This document shows, piece after piece, positions 1-11,183 of a DNA stretch of 64,000 nt. The DNA lies in the NCBI RefSeq assembly GCF_030272615.1, contig NC_081407.1, positions 99,803,897 through 99,867,896 of the forward strand, written 5' to 3'. Numbering within the stretch: the stretch's first letter is position 1; every line of letters begins with the position of its first letter. The notes under the pieces were generated by a model, which made no database searches, had not been told where the DNA came from, and saw only the letters and a program-made list of their open reading frames with translations. The DNA comes from Cryptomeria japonica (taxonomy: Eukaryota > Streptophyta > Pinopsida > Cupressales > Cupressaceae). Both the position numbers and the translations under genes were made by a program.

Positions 1-97
1 ACCTCATGTGCTTAGTGAGCAACCCTGTATTTAAATGCAGTGTCCTTTGATATCATGGTGTGGCAACTTGAAAACTTAAACAATTAACCTTTATAAC

Positions 98-100
<3 letters not shown>

Positions 101-152
<52 letters not shown>
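101..152. repeat. (TA)n microsatellite
   Basis: An uninterrupted run of about 26 TA units, read directly from the sequence. Confidence 0.97.
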
Positions 153-153
<1 letters not shown>

Positions 154-174
154 CTTTGGTCAAAACATTTTCTT

Positions 175-990
175 TAGTAACTTAGGCTATTTTGCCTTAA
201 GCACAACATTTAAATTATTACTCGAATGTAATTAATAAAATTATTTATTAGTTATTCATATGAATGTTGACTTAAATGGTCAACTACAAGTTTTACAAAA
301 AAATGTTATGTATATATTTACATGTGCCTCTTTATGGCACCTTACTTCAACAAGAAATCATGTTCTACAACTATTATCATCAACAATGTACACTAATTAT
401 GAATTGGTTAGAATAAAAATGTACACTAATAAAAAGAATGATAAATATTGTTTTCAAATTATTTTATTTTTCTTTATAAATAATATAACAATCAATAGTT
501 CACTATTTTCTATTATCTTAATTATGTAAATGACTAAATGATGCAAGTTAAAATGGACCATTAATCACAAATTGTGTCTTTAGTTAACATAGGTTACCTT
601 GACTTAAGCACCCATTAATCACAAAGTTTAAATTATTATTGAATTGTAATTGATAAATTTATGTCATGGTTATTCATATGAGTGCTGACTTAAATGGTCA
701 ATTATAAGTTTTACTAAAATGTGTTATTTGTATATTTATATGCACCTCTTTATGACACCCTACTTCAACAAGAAATCACGTTCTACAACTATTATCATCA
801 CCAATGTAAACTTATTATGAGCTAATAAGATTAAACACTCACACAATTAGAAATCATGATAAAGATTGTTTGTAAATTATTTAATTTATATTTTGAAATA
901 ATATAATGTTCAATAGTTCTATATTTTCTAAGATTTGGCTTAGGTAAATGGCTTAATGATGCAAGTTCAAAGGGACCATTAATGCAAATC
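175..990. repeat. Tandem duplication, two copies of about 406 bp
   Basis: Two diverged copies lie head to tail, about 175-580 and 581-990. Shared landmarks include TTATTCATATGA followed by GACTTAAATGGTCAA, the segment CAACAAGAAATCA, and GATGCAAGTT before the final ATTAATG. Scattered substitutions and small indels show the duplication is not recent. It has no coding content and no LTR or TIR ends. Confidence 0.75.
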
Positions 991-1186
991 ATTTTTGTGA
1001 ATAAGAAGGTAGCTTTTAAATGTATCTTATGGAATACTCCTAATCCTACAAACCTCCAAACATACTTTAAAGAAGCCTTAGATTATTGAGGCTAGGAAAA
1101 GATGGATAATAACTTTGCGTCCAAGTTCTTGAAATTTAACAAAATAAAACTCTCCAAATTGGCATGGCAAGTAATAATTATAAAAT

Positions 1187-1607
1187 TGTTGGTGCAAATA
1201 ATTATTCATCATGGATATTGTTACACTTTACTTAAGTTAACTTAGGATAATGCATCTCATCGTAGTTTGGATATGAGACACTTAGGGAAGTGTGCACATA
1301 GGGATATAGCTTGTAGGAGAAATTCTACCTTTTGTGGTCTTATCTTGCTGTTACACTCCACATTTGGTGGGTCATCCTACCTACCTCTACTTTTTCTTAC
1401 CTATCCTTATTTCTCATTGAGCCACATGTCATGATTGAGTGCTCACATATCCATATGGCTTTGCTTATATAAGTAGGCCCATATTCATTGTATTGGTGAA
1501 TCCAGTTGATCATTTGCATATTGATGAGAATATAGTTTTTTTCTTGTCATTCTATTGTCTCTCTTTTGTGTTTTTCATTGTGCCCTTGAGCTTGGCAAAA
1601 TCTCACA
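1187..1607 (+). repeat. Copia-1 5' LTR
   Basis: This 421-bp LTR starts TG and ends CA, directly followed by the primer-binding site. It lacks about 30 bp present in the 3' LTR near position 1380, where the 3' copy reads through a longer C/T-rich segment. Other differences are scattered substitutions, consistent with an old insertion. Confidence 0.95.
1466..1473 (+). promoter_or_regulatory. TATA box of Copia-1 5' LTR
   Basis: TATATAAG lies about 280 bp into the LTR. The matching position of the 3' LTR has the same octamer (9271-9278). By analogy with other plant LTRs it would position transcription start some 25-35 bases downstream. This is inferred from sequence only. Confidence 0.6.
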
Positions 1608-1620
1608 TGGTATCAGAGCC
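1608..1620 (+). other. Copia-1 primer-binding site (initiator tRNA-Met)
   Basis: TGGTATCAGAGCC directly abuts the 5' LTR. It is the usual plant copia primer site, complementary to the 3' end of initiator methionine tRNA, where minus-strand DNA synthesis starts. Confidence 0.93.
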
Positions 1621-3170
1621 ATTGGGGCTTCATTGATTGGTTTTGGGAGACATTTTTGGAAGGCTTCTATTTTTCGGATCTGAGGTACTGTGCATTTTGG
1701 AGCATCCTAGAGCATTTTCAACCTCACCATTGCGTCCGGGAGGCCGTTTCCATAAAAATCGAGTATAAACTTGACCTATTTTGGCTAAAGTCAAATTTTG
1801 GGGGTGGAGAAAAATTTTGCCCAATTCGAGCGGTATGGTACGGATTTTATTTTATTTTTTTAATTTTTACACCAGAATTAAAAAAAAAAGTGGGGAAAAG
1901 GAAATTTTTGCAGGGGTCGTACCCCGCGCTGCGCGCAAGGTCGTACCACCTGTAGGCGAAGGCGTCCTCTTCCCGTCCGGCGGACCTCTCCACCTTCTGG
2001 CCACTGCACTACTCTCTGGTCTCTGCTTCCCGTCGCGTCCTCTCGTTCATGTGGCCCCTAGCGATCCTGCTTAACCGACACCGGCAGCCCTCGCAGTCTC
2101 GGCCACCAGCGGCTCCAGCAATTCCAGCCACCGGCTTCGCCTAGCCTGCCCACCACCGGACCCATAGCCCGACCAGCCACCGGCGGCCCTCGTAGTCTCG
2201 GCCATCGGCAACTCCAGCAATTCCAGCCACTGACTTCGCCTAGCCTGCCCGCCATCGGACCCGTAGCCCGACCAGCCACCGGCGACTGAGCCTTCCCCGA
2301 CCACCGACTCCGCCCTAGCCCACCGGCCACTGGCAACCTACCGCCACGCCACCGGACCCCATCAGCACTTCCCTCAGCGAATCCACGCCCACCATGTGGC
2401 AGGAGGCCACTGGTCTGTGGACCCTTTAACACGTCAGCACCCAGTCAGCCTTTGTCCATACGGTCTGCTAGGGGGTGCAACGGCCATTTTGACAATCAAA
2501 CGGTCGTCAAATTTAACATAGTGTTTTGCTGACGTTAGCCTACGTCAACATTTTTTTGAAAATTTTAGACCCCTCTCCGTTGAGTAGTTTGGTTTCTTGG
2601 GTCAACTTTGGAGGCTCATAACTTGCTCAATTTTGCTCCTTTTTTGGTGCAATTTTTTTTTATTTGGGCTATTTTGTGTGCTCTCCGCAGTGGTGTGGTT
2701 ATTTTATGATTTTGGTGCACAGGTTTTTCAGAATTTTTGGATTCTCTTAGCTGTACCTGTCCAATTCTTGATTTTGCAACTTTAAAGGCTTCGTTTGGGC
2801 TCATACAACCTCCTTTTCAGGTGTCGTTTTTTAAAATATTTTTTCGTCTACTTTCATAATATATGATCATTTTGCAAATATTTTGAGTGGATATTGGTCT
2901 TTTTTGGCCTACTTGGTACTTGTAATTTGCTTGGATCTTAGTTTAGATCTCTTGAATTATCAATTTGAGTCTCCTTTGACCTCATTGAGGCAGTTGTAAA
3001 GTTGAAATCAGAAGTCCACTATGTCATTTTTTGCAAGTGGCCCATTGTACACACACTAAGTATAAAGTGTCAAATTATCATTTTGGGGGGGTTCTTTGAT
3101 TGAGTGAATTTTGGGGGGTGTCTTGTGTGATTGTGTCTCTCTTTCCTTGTGCTCTTTCATTTTTGTTGCT
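1621..3170 (+). other. Copia-1 long untranslated leader with GC-rich insert
   Basis: About 1.55 kb separates the primer site from the likely gag start, which is long for a copia leader. Positions 1915-2470 are strongly GC-rich and differ from the AT-rich sequence on both sides. They include a 99-bp tandem duplication (2079-2285). Open frames on the - strand across this block reflect low stop density in GC-rich repeats and resemble nothing I recognise. Confidence 0.6.
2079..2285. repeat. 99-bp GC-rich tandem duplication in Copia-1 leader
   Basis: Two copies of a GC-rich unit with a 99-bp period. GCCCTCG.AGTCTCGGCC recurs at 2087 and 2186, and GACCAGCCACCGGCG follows the units. A partial third start is seen after 2275. 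The period is a multiple of three, so a repeated pattern also appears in open frames; I treat this as incidental. Confidence 0.85.
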
Positions 3171-4050
3171 ATGAGTCCTCATAAATCTCCACCTTTAACT
3201 CCACATAATTATGCATCTTGGAAAATTAAGACATGGAGCAAATTAATGGAAAAAGGACTCACGCATTACATAAATAGAACAATAGCAACACCACCTGATT
3301 CTAAGGCTGATTCTAATGCTCCATTAGAATGGCTCACTAAGAATTGCATGGCTCTTGGAACTTTGCGTAAGTATGTATCAGATGACCTCATTTTTCACAT
3401 TGAGAAGTGTTCTACAATCAAAGAGGCTTGGGAAATGTTTCAGAAATTGTATGGTCAAGTTGATGAAATCAGAGGTTACAAGATTAACAATGAGCTCACC
3501 AACTTGGATCCCAAGAGTTTTGATACAATCCAATATTATGTTACCAAAGAAAATGAGCTAAGAGCTAAGCTTAAGGATTGTGGAATTGACAAAAAGGATG
3601 CTCAGTTGATATTCAACTTGTTGGACAAGCTTGCACTTGAATATGTAGCATTTGTTTCTAGCTTCCAAACTCATTGTTTGACAGTGAGGAGTTCCTACAC
3701 TATGCCTTCATTTGATGCTTTCATAGAAATGTTGATATTGGAACAATCTAAGTTGTTGAACATGGGGCTTCTCAAATCTTCAAAGTCCAAGGCTTTGGTG
3801 GCTAATCAAGGGAGTCAAGGGAGTCAAGGGAAAGATTCCAACAACAAGAAGAAGCAATCTAAGTCAAAGCCATAGCAGGAAAAAAGGACAATCATCCTCT
3901 CCATCACAAGGCGATTTTTCATCATCTTGCAAGAAGGGGACTCCACCTAAGAAGGATAAAGCAACTTGTGCTTGTTGCAAGAAGTATGGTCATGATGAGC
4001 AACGATGCCATGCCAAGCAAGTTGATGAGTTGACAAATCTTCTTAAGAAA
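3171..4050 (+). pseudogene. Copia-1 gag (UBN2-type capsid plus zinc knuckle), broken
   Basis: Gag forms the virus-like particle that packages copia RNA in the cytoplasm. From the ATG at 3171 the product begins MSPHKSPPL. It continues with the conserved copia gag pattern: NYASWKIKTW near residues 12-21, then a capsid-like region with IKEAWEMFQKLYG and an NELTNL segment. The frame stops at TAG (3873-3875) after a lysine-rich stretch. A perfect nucleocapsid knuckle of the form CX2CX4HX4C lies at 3967-4008, but in another frame, so at least one indel separates capsid and knuckle. I chose 3171 over the upstream in-frame ATG because it starts the gag consensus. Confidence 0.85.
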
Positions 4051-4124
4051 AATAACATGCCTACAACAAGAAGAATTCATTTCCTTCCTCTTCCTCACAG
4101 TCTAAGGGAAAAGGGCAAGCATTT

Positions 4125-5651
4125 GTGGCTACAATAGGTTCTTTACAACAATGGATACTTGACTCAGGTGCCTCTTATCACATGGGTTCTACAAAGGAAC
4201 AATTTTCTTCATTGGAGCCATCAAAGGTACCTCACATTTACATAGGAGATGATACACAAGTTGAGGTTGAAGGGAAAGGTTCGGTTGACATGGATGATGG
4301 AACATTTGAGAATGTTCTTTATGTTCCTAACTTGTCTACCAATCTTCTCTCTATCTACCAAATCACTCACTATGGGAATGGGAAAAAGGTTGAGTTTACA
4401 CCCGATTCAGTTATGGTAAAGGAACTTGATAATGATGCCTTGGTAGCAGTGGGACAAGTCAATGACAACTCAAGACTTTATTCATTCTCCCACTTTGTGC
4501 CAAGTTCTCCTTCTAGGGCCTTGCTTACTCATTCAAATTCATAAAGTAAGCTATGGCATGAGCGGTTTGGTCACCTCAACTACCGCTATCTTCAGCAGCT
4601 CAGCACTAAAGACATGGTCACAGGTCTACCTCGAATCAGTTTTTCAAAGGGTGTATGTTCAAGATGTTCCATGGGCAAGCATCCTGAGGAGAAGTTTGAT
4701 AAGGGGAAAGCTTGGAGAGCTTTGGAAGTTCTTCAACTTGTTCACAGTGATGTAGCAGGTCCATTTCCATCACCTTCATTTAGTAAGGCCCGCTATGTCC
4801 TCACCTTCATTGATGACTACTCCTGCTTCACTTGGGTCTATTTTCTTGTTCATAAGAGTGAAGTGTTTGACAAATTTCTAGACTTCAAGGCTCATGTGGA
4901 GAAGCAATCCGAGAAAGTGGTCAACATTCTTTGCACGGATAATGGAAGGGAATATGTGAACAAAAGACTTGAGGATTTTTGTACATTTTAGGGGATTGAT
5001 CTTCAGCATTCTATTTCTTACACTCCACAACAGAATGGAGTTGCAAAGTGCAAGAATAGAACTCTCAAATAAACGGCTAGTTGTATGATACATGCACGTT
5101 CTCTTGATCCCACCTTTTGGGCAGAGGCTATCAATTGTGACACACACATCCAAAATTGGGTTCCTCACAAAGCTTTGACAGGTATTACTCCTTTTGAGGC
5201 TTGGGTTGGCAGGAAACCGATTGTGAGACATTTAAGAGTCTTTGGGTGTCCAACATGGGCTCACATTCCTCCACAGAAATGCAAGGCATTGGAACCTTAG
5301 AGTAGGCCTTATCTTTTTGTTGGATATCCTGAGGTTGTTAAGGCATATCTATTGATGGATCCTGAGACACATGAGGTGTTCATTGAGAGGAGTGTTCATT
5401 TTGAGGAAAGTTCTCCTAGCTTAGCCTCTCTACCTCCTCCACCTTCCTCCTTTGTGGATAGTGATGCCAATGATTCAAATGATGAGACTCCTTCAACTCC
5501 GACTCGCAGAGTTACACCTCTGCAGGGTCCACTTGCAGTTGAGGAGCCTCGTTCTCCACCTCCACCTAGACCTCGTTGGGCTCGACAGACACTTAAGTCA
5601 GCGGGTTCTCTTGTTGGGTTTCCTTCAGATACACAGAGGAATCGATCATAG
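4125..5651 (+). pseudogene. Copia-1 protease and integrase, broken
   Basis: The region opens with an aspartic protease carrying the catalytic triad DSG (WILDSGASYHM). After a TAA (4542-4544) the same frame gives the integrase zinc-finger region: histidines in LWHERFGHLN, then the CSRC cysteine pair. The catalytic core follows. The first Asp (HSDVAGPF) and second Asp (CTDNGREYV) are present, but the third acidic position reads VAKCKNR where the family has VAERKNR, so the Glu is replaced by Lys. In-frame stops lie at 4989-4991 and near 5070 and 5298. A serine/proline-rich tail leads towards RT. Integrase would insert element DNA into the host genome; this copy is dead. Confidence 0.88.
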
Positions 5652-5689
5652 CATCAGGACTTTCCACATGCATACATTGCTACCACTTT

Positions 5690-6788
5690 CGATCCATAGA
5701 CATTTCGGGAAGCATCAGGGGTTCCTGAGTGGGACCAAGTTATGGAGGAAGAGTATAGTTCATTATTGAGGAACAACACATGGGAGTTAGTCCCTCTCCC
5801 TAAGGGGTGAAAGATGGTTCGATGTAAGTGGATCTATCGGGCCAAGTTTGCAGCGGATTGTAGTGTGGATAAGTATAAGGCTTGACTTGTTGCGAAAGGT
5901 TTTTCTCAGGTTCCAAGTGTTGACTATACTGCGACCTTTGCGCTCGTAGCCAAGATGAACTCCATTCGCTTAACACTTGCTATTATCACAGCTCATGGTT
6001 GGGATGTACATTAGATGGATGTGAAGAGTGCTTTTCTTCATGGGGATCTTGATGAGGAGATTTATATGGAGCAGCCACAAGGTTTCATCTAGAATTCTTC
6101 CTTGATTTGCAGACTAAGGAATCTCTTTATGGCCTTAAGCAAGCCCCCAGGGCTTGGTACACCAAGATGGATTCCTTTATTCTCTTTGCAGGGTTCACCA
6201 AGTGTCATTCTGATCTGAATGTCTACATTTTATGACAGGATGACTCACACTTGAAACTTGTGCTCTATGTTGATGACTTGATCATTACAGGGAGCACCGC
6301 ATCCATCATTAGCAGGGTCAAATCTGCTTTGCATGACAAATTTGCTATGACTGACTTGGGTCTTTTGCACTACTTTCTCGGGATAGAGATTTCACTGTCA
6401 CCTTTTGGGATTACACTATCGTAGCCCAAGTATGCTCTCGATCTACTTGCACGCTTTCATATGGTTGATTGTAAGCCTGCACTGACTCCCTTTCTTTTAG
6501 GAGTCAAGCTTGAGGCTAGGTGTTCTTCTCCACCAGTTGATGCTACATTGTATTGTCAGCTTGTGGGTAGTCTCATCTACTTGACTCACACACGCCCTGA
6601 TATTTCATTTGCGATTGGTAGTTTCTCGCTTCATGCAGGAACCACATGAGCTTCACTGGAAAGACGCCAAACGCATCCTTCACTACATCTAGGGTATGCA
6701 TCACTATGGGATTCACTATGCAGTAAGCACATGACTTTGCTTGATTGGTTACACAGACTCTGATTGGGCTGGTGATCTTGATGATTGT
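5690..6788 (+). pseudogene. Copia-1 reverse transcriptase and start of RNase H, broken
   Basis: Recognisable copia RT motifs occur in order: KWIYRAKF near 5826, MDVKSAFLHGDL near 6014, the catalytic YVDD at 6266-6277 (LYVDDLIITG), and the GSLIYLTHTRPDISFA block near 6566. The start of RNase H (YTDSDWAGDLDD) follows just before a solo LTR insertion at 6789. Several stops (for example 5884, 6014, 6422) and at least two frame changes interrupt the gene. Several stops lie where the family has Gln or Arg, giving CAG to TAG or CGA to TGA. RT would copy element RNA into DNA inside the particle. The active-site YVDD itself survives here. Confidence 0.88.
6784..6788. other. Left target duplication of solo LTR (ATTGT)
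   Basis: ATTGT before the solo LTR matches ATCGT after it (8257-8261), with one C-to-T difference. The RNase H reading frame resumes after the right copy, which confirms the junctions. Confidence 0.7.
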
Positions 6789-8256
6789 TGTATGCGGGAA
6801 AAGTGGGCTGATAAAACTCAATATGTGAAAATATTGCTAAATACTAGTCCACACACACACAGAGGACTTCTTGGTGCAAGCTATGGAGTAACGAAGTATT
6901 ACTCAGCTTCCCAAGGTGGGTCCCATGGTTCTCTATCTCACAATGTCCCTCAAACCAATGTTTTTGCTCTCAGATCACTGAGCAAAATGGTTCAGGGATG
7001 GCAAATGCAAGAATGAGGGATGTCTTGATAGATTTTAGAATGAAATGGATTCTGAACTATGCATGATCTTAAAATGCAATAAACTAGATTATAAGATGAC
7101 AAGGTTATTATAAATACTATCCTAACATAATATATTTGTCTATGATTGAGCTAAAATGATAAAGAAATTATTATAAACATGCATATTTAGACTAATTTCT
7201 AGTTAAAAGAGAGGCTAAAATGATGAGCATATATGATATAAGAAAGCTTGAATGAATTTGAGCATAAGTGTGATACTACAAATTTGGAGGATGATGTAAA
7301 ATGGAGGAATGAGAGCTCTATTTATAGCAAGAATAGGGCAATGGATGGTCAAGATTGAATGGTTTAATCAAGGGTTGAGTTTGAAAGTTGGGGATCCATG
7401 TTTGTAATTGGCACCAATGAAATGGTGACAAGTGTCAACATAGGGTTGGGTTGAGAGAAGGGGTTGGAGACATTAAATGTCTGAGAAGACCTCATGGTTA
7501 TCTTAGAGATAAGGGTTAAGCTTAAGTTAGGCTTACCTAATGGATTAAGAGTTAATCCAAGGATAAACCTTTGTACAAATGATTAAGAGATAATCATGGT
7601 CAAAGCATTAAAGGCCTGATGAGACCTTTGGGTTGGGTAAAGGTTGAGTCAAAACACATTTTTTAACCATGTAGGAGGGTTTGAGTTAACCATTAATGGT
7701 TATTGGAGACTTTGGGGGATTAAGTGGTTGAAGGTTGGAAGCCTTTAATGGTTATCAAAGACTTTGAGGAATTAAGTGGTTGAAGGTTGAAAGCCTTTAA
7801 TGGTTATCAAAGACTTTGAGGTTTTGAGAAGTGACTTCCCTTTGCTTAGGGATGTGACAAAGTTTAGAGGAGGGGTTAGGTTAATTAGAAGCGATTAGAA
7901 GATTCTAGAAGGGATTAGAAAGGGGTTTGGGATTTTGCAAGTGGATGGAGGGATAATAGGATTTAATTGAAATAAAGAATTTCATTCAATTTGGTTGCAA
8001 TTAAACAAATTAGATTTATTCAATTTAGGATAACTATTTAATTAAATTTGAATTTAATTAAAAGTGGATAGGGGGGTTTAATTGAATAAAATGATTTATT
8101 CATTAAATGGGTATAGTGAATTTAATTTAAATAAATTGAGTAATTTACTTAATTAAATAAAGGAATGTGGGTAAATTAATTAAATTGGATTTAATTAAAT
8201 AGAGAAATGAACATAAAATATTCATTTAGGAACATGGTCATTTTTATACGTCTACA
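6789..8256 (-). mobile_element. Solo gypsy-type LTR inside Copia-1 RNase H
   Basis: This 1,468-bp unit begins TGTATGCGGG and ends CGTCTACA on the + strand, flanked by ATTGT/ATCGT. It splits Copia-1 RNase H between GDLDD and the KSTSGY-like segment. On the - strand it begins TGTAGACGTATAAA and carries CTATAAATAGAGCTC. Both features match the long LTRs of the Tat-type element at 45,599-61,162, so the - strand is its sense orientation. No internal retrotransposon sequence is present, so it is most simply a solo LTR left by LTR-LTR recombination. Confidence 0.75.
7319..7327 (-). promoter_or_regulatory. TATA box of the solo LTR
   Basis: CTATAAATA on the - strand, directly followed by GAGCTC. The same TATA-GAGCTC context recurs in the four other long gypsy LTR copies of this window (35,469; 44,803; 46,291; 60,171), supporting a conserved promoter core. 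Confidence 0.6.
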
Positions 8257-8696
8257 ATCGTAAGTCTACTTCAGGTTACGGTTTCCACCTTGGTTTGGGA
8301 CCCATTTGTTGGCAGAGAAAGAAGCAGCATGCTATTGCTCTCTCTTTGACTGAGGCTGAGTATCGAGGAGTTGTAAACGCAGTGACTGAGACCATTTGGC
8401 TTCAGCAGATTCTCACAGAGTTTGGGTTCACCACTCCATGACCGGTAGTTCTACATTGTGACAATCAGAGTGCTATTGCAATCTCGAAGAACCCGGTCCA
8501 ACATCAATGGACCAAACACATCGAGATCCATATGAACTACATCGGAGAGCTGATTTAGGAGTAGGTCATTGATTTTTAGTATTGTCCTATAGTGGAACTT
8601 GTTGACATCTTTACCAAACCTTTCACCAAGAGTAAGTTCCAACAGTTGCGAGCTCTCTTGGGGGTGCGGGATGTCTCATTAGGGGGGGTCAGCTAA
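8257..8696 (+). pseudogene. Copia-1 RNase H, 3' part, broken
   Basis: The copia reading frame resumes directly after the solo LTR with a KSTSGY-type segment. It continues through LTEAEYRGVVNAV and LHCDNQSAIAISKNP to a KHIEIHMNYI-type region, and ends near TAA 8694-8696. Extra in-frame stops near 8438 and 8557-8579 include three TAG codons where Gln is plausible. RNase H would remove the RNA strand from the RNA-DNA hybrid during reverse transcription. Confidence 0.85.
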
Positions 8697-8961
8697 CTTC
8701 TCCTTCCTCTCTTATGGGGGGACTTTTTCCTCTTTGCGGTTTTGTCCTTCTTTGAGAGTCTTTTATACATTCATCTCTCTTTTGGGGGGGAGTTTTTTAC
8801 CACTAGGCTTTCTCCCTTTCTCCATTTGTGACAGATTGCATTGCATAGGTTTGCTTGCATTTGCATATTGTACATGCGTACCTATCATGGCTTAGTAGTT
8901 GGGACCCATCTTGCATTGTTGACTTGAGTCTTCATTCCCCTAAGTTGCACTTAAGGGGGGG
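8697..8961 (+). other. Copia-1 3' untranslated region with four G-runs, polypurine tract at the end
   Basis: This C/T-rich stretch contains G-runs at 8682-8688, 8716-8721, 8784-8790 and 8955-8961. The last (TTAAGGGGGGG, 8951-8961) abuts the 3' LTR and is the plus-strand priming polypurine tract. The earlier runs look like extra tract-like copies. No gene is seen here. Confidence 0.7.
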
Positions 8962-9412
8962 TGTTGGTGTAAATAATTATTCATCATGGATATTATTACA
9001 CTTTACTTAAGTTAACTTAGGGTAATGCATCTCATCGTAGTTTGGATATGAGACACTTAGGGAAGAGTTCACATAGGGATATAGCTTGTAGGAGAAATTC
9101 CACCTTTTGTGGTCTTATCTTGTTGTTACACTCCACATTCGTCAGGTCATCCACCTCTCATGGAATATTATATTATTTCTCCTACCTAACCCTACTTTTT
9201 CTTAGCTACCCTTGTTTCTCATTGAGCCACATGTCATGATTGTGTGCTCACATATCCATATGGCCTTGCCTATATAAGCAGACCCATATTCATTGTATTG
9301 GTGAATCTAGTTGATCATTTGCATATTGATTAGAATACAGTTTTGTTCTTGTCATTCTATTGTCTCTCTTTTGTGCTTTTCATTGTGTCCTTGATCTTGG
9401 CAAAATCTCACA
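8962..9412 (+). repeat. Copia-1 3' LTR
   Basis: This 451-bp LTR runs from TGTTGGTG to TCTCACA and is followed by AAAAT. It matches the 5' LTR closely apart from an extra segment of about 30 bp. TATATAAG is at 9271-9278. Confidence 0.95.
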
Positions 9413-10690
9413 AAAATGATACACATGTATATGGCTAGTTAGTGATTTTTATTTAGATGTTATCTACATGCATTCATAGGTGCACACTATGATTGTGAGT
9501 GTGTGTATAACCACACTCATAAACAATTGTAAATGTATAATATATTTACATTCATATGTGCATGTATGTCCATTCAGATACATAATAGTGCATAAAAATG
9601 CCTAGCTATATGAAGTGCTTTCACAATTATGACATATGTACATATATTTGGTAAGGACAATATGAAGCTCTAGATTGAAACTTTTTATCTTCGATAAGAA
9701 TGTTTTAAGGCCTTTTGAAATCATATTGATTTTTGAGACAAGGAATCCATTGACCCATACAAACACACCTAGAGGAAGCATTTTTATGAGCTTTGGTACA
9801 CAATCCAAAGAGGTATAATTGTGAAGGGTGTAGTATTTTCAGGTAAAGTGAAGGTGAGAAATATCTATTGACAAGTCTCTAGCTCTTTTTTCCACCAAGA
9901 ATATAGAATAAAGTGTTGGAGTTGTTGGATATGGTTGTTCATTGCTGCTGATATGATATGTTGTTGTCATTGATGTCAACATATTCTTGTGATTTATTAT
10001 GGTGATTTTGGAAAGATCTTATGATCCGGTTTTGTAGTTTGGTTATGTTGATCACTATTTTGTAGAATCTGGTAATTCCTCCAATATATTCCAGTGTGAT
10101 CAGATCTTGTGCTGAGGTTTTGGAATATTTTTTGGGATGGTCTTGTGTATCTTCATTTCAAATGGTTCATGATTTGGTGCCCCGCAAGTTATCTTTCTTT
10201 GTGGCAGTTGCTATTTGATTGTTTCTTGAGCTTTCTGATGTTGATCGATGAAGATTTGATAAGTGGTGTTGGTGCAACCGTTCTAGATGATTCTAACATG
10301 CTTGCTAGTGTTTCCTAGTCGTGTCTATTTTTTTGGGCAATATGCATCGATCGTTGTGTGAGTTTTTGGTGGTTTCTATCAACCGGTGATGATTTTCGTT
10401 GTGTGAGTTATTGGGTATTTGCTTATCTTAAATCTGGTAATTGGGGGTTGGCTATCGAATTTTATATTTCTGGATCATAGATTTAATTATTCTGTAGTTT
10501 TGTTTTGAAATTTGACATTCGTTTCATTCAATGTATTTGTGGCTTAGATCTCTCTAAAATAGATTTTTATCTGTATCTTATCATTTTAAAACTAGAGTAG
10601 TTTGGTTTCGTCAATTAAATTTTGGGGATATTTGAATTCACGTTTTCAGAAAATCTATTTTATCCATGTAAATGGAATTGAACTCTAACT

Positions 10691-10802
<112 letters not shown>

Positions 10803-10944
10803 ATTTGTATTGTCGGCCTTTCGTGAAGTGATTGTGTTTACCAATAGTCTGTCTCTATGCTTTGGATTATCGTTTTTTAATTGTTGTGCATTGTATTGGT
10901 TGTGTGAGCTATGTGGGAAGCCACCCACACAGTGGGCAGGCTCA

Positions 10945-10973
10945 CCCCATAGACATGGGAGATGTCTATGGGG
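10945..10973. repeat. Perfect 12-bp inverted repeat in GC-rich block
   Basis: CCCCATAGACAT (10,945-10,956) and ATGTCTATGGGG (10,962-10,973) are exact reverse complements separated by GGGAG. They sit in a GC-rich island (about 10,915-11,035) with further CCCAC/GTGGG palindromic pieces, between two AT microsatellites. The function is unknown. Confidence 0.85.
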
Positions 10974-11117
10974 AAGTCCTCCCCACTGCCATGGGGTGAG
11001 GGTTTATCCCACAGTCCCCACGACATCCCCCTATTCTTACTGTGAGTTTTGCTTTTACGGGTTTTTTTAAATGGATATTTATTTTGCTCAATCATTATTA
11101 ATGTTATTGGTTTTTGG

Positions 11118-11118
<1 letters not shown>

Positions 11119-11181
<63 letters not shown>
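11119..11181. repeat. Compound (TA)n(TG)n microsatellite
   Basis: About 15 TA units followed by about 15 TG units, read directly from the sequence. Confidence 0.95.

Positions 11182-11183
<2 letters not shown>

Larger units (their letters stand above)
1..1186. other. AT-rich intergenic flank, no gene seen
   Basis: This stretch is AT-rich and stop-rich in all frames. Apart from a (TA)n tract and a tandem duplication, listed separately, I see no coding signal. The last five bases (AAAAT, 1182-1186) are the left target-site duplication of the copia element that starts at 1187. Confidence 0.7.
1187..9412 (+). mobile_element. Full-length decayed Ty1/copia LTR retrotransposon (Copia-1)
   Basis: The structure is complete: 5' LTR 1187-1607, iMet-type primer site, long leader, gag, protease, integrase, RT, RNase H, polypurine tract and 3' LTR 8962-9412. 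Both LTRs begin TGTTGGTG and end TCTCACA. The flanks AAAAT (1182-1186 and 9413-9417) are a perfect 5-bp target duplication. The order protease-integrase-RT-RNase H is that of Ty1/copia (Pseudoviridae). Stops and frameshifts disrupt the coding region, and a solo LTR (6789-8256) interrupts RNase H, so the element cannot encode its own functions. Confidence 0.95.

Noticed and set aside
2058-2432. Open frames on the - strand with a repeated Trp/Gly/Arg-rich pattern
   Set aside because: They come from a GC-rich tandem repeat in an untranslated leader; no known domain, and antisense to the element.
9960-9985. Start of a copia LTR (TGTTGTCATTGATGTCAACA)
   Set aside because: No matching second copy, LTR end, primer site or target duplication could be found.
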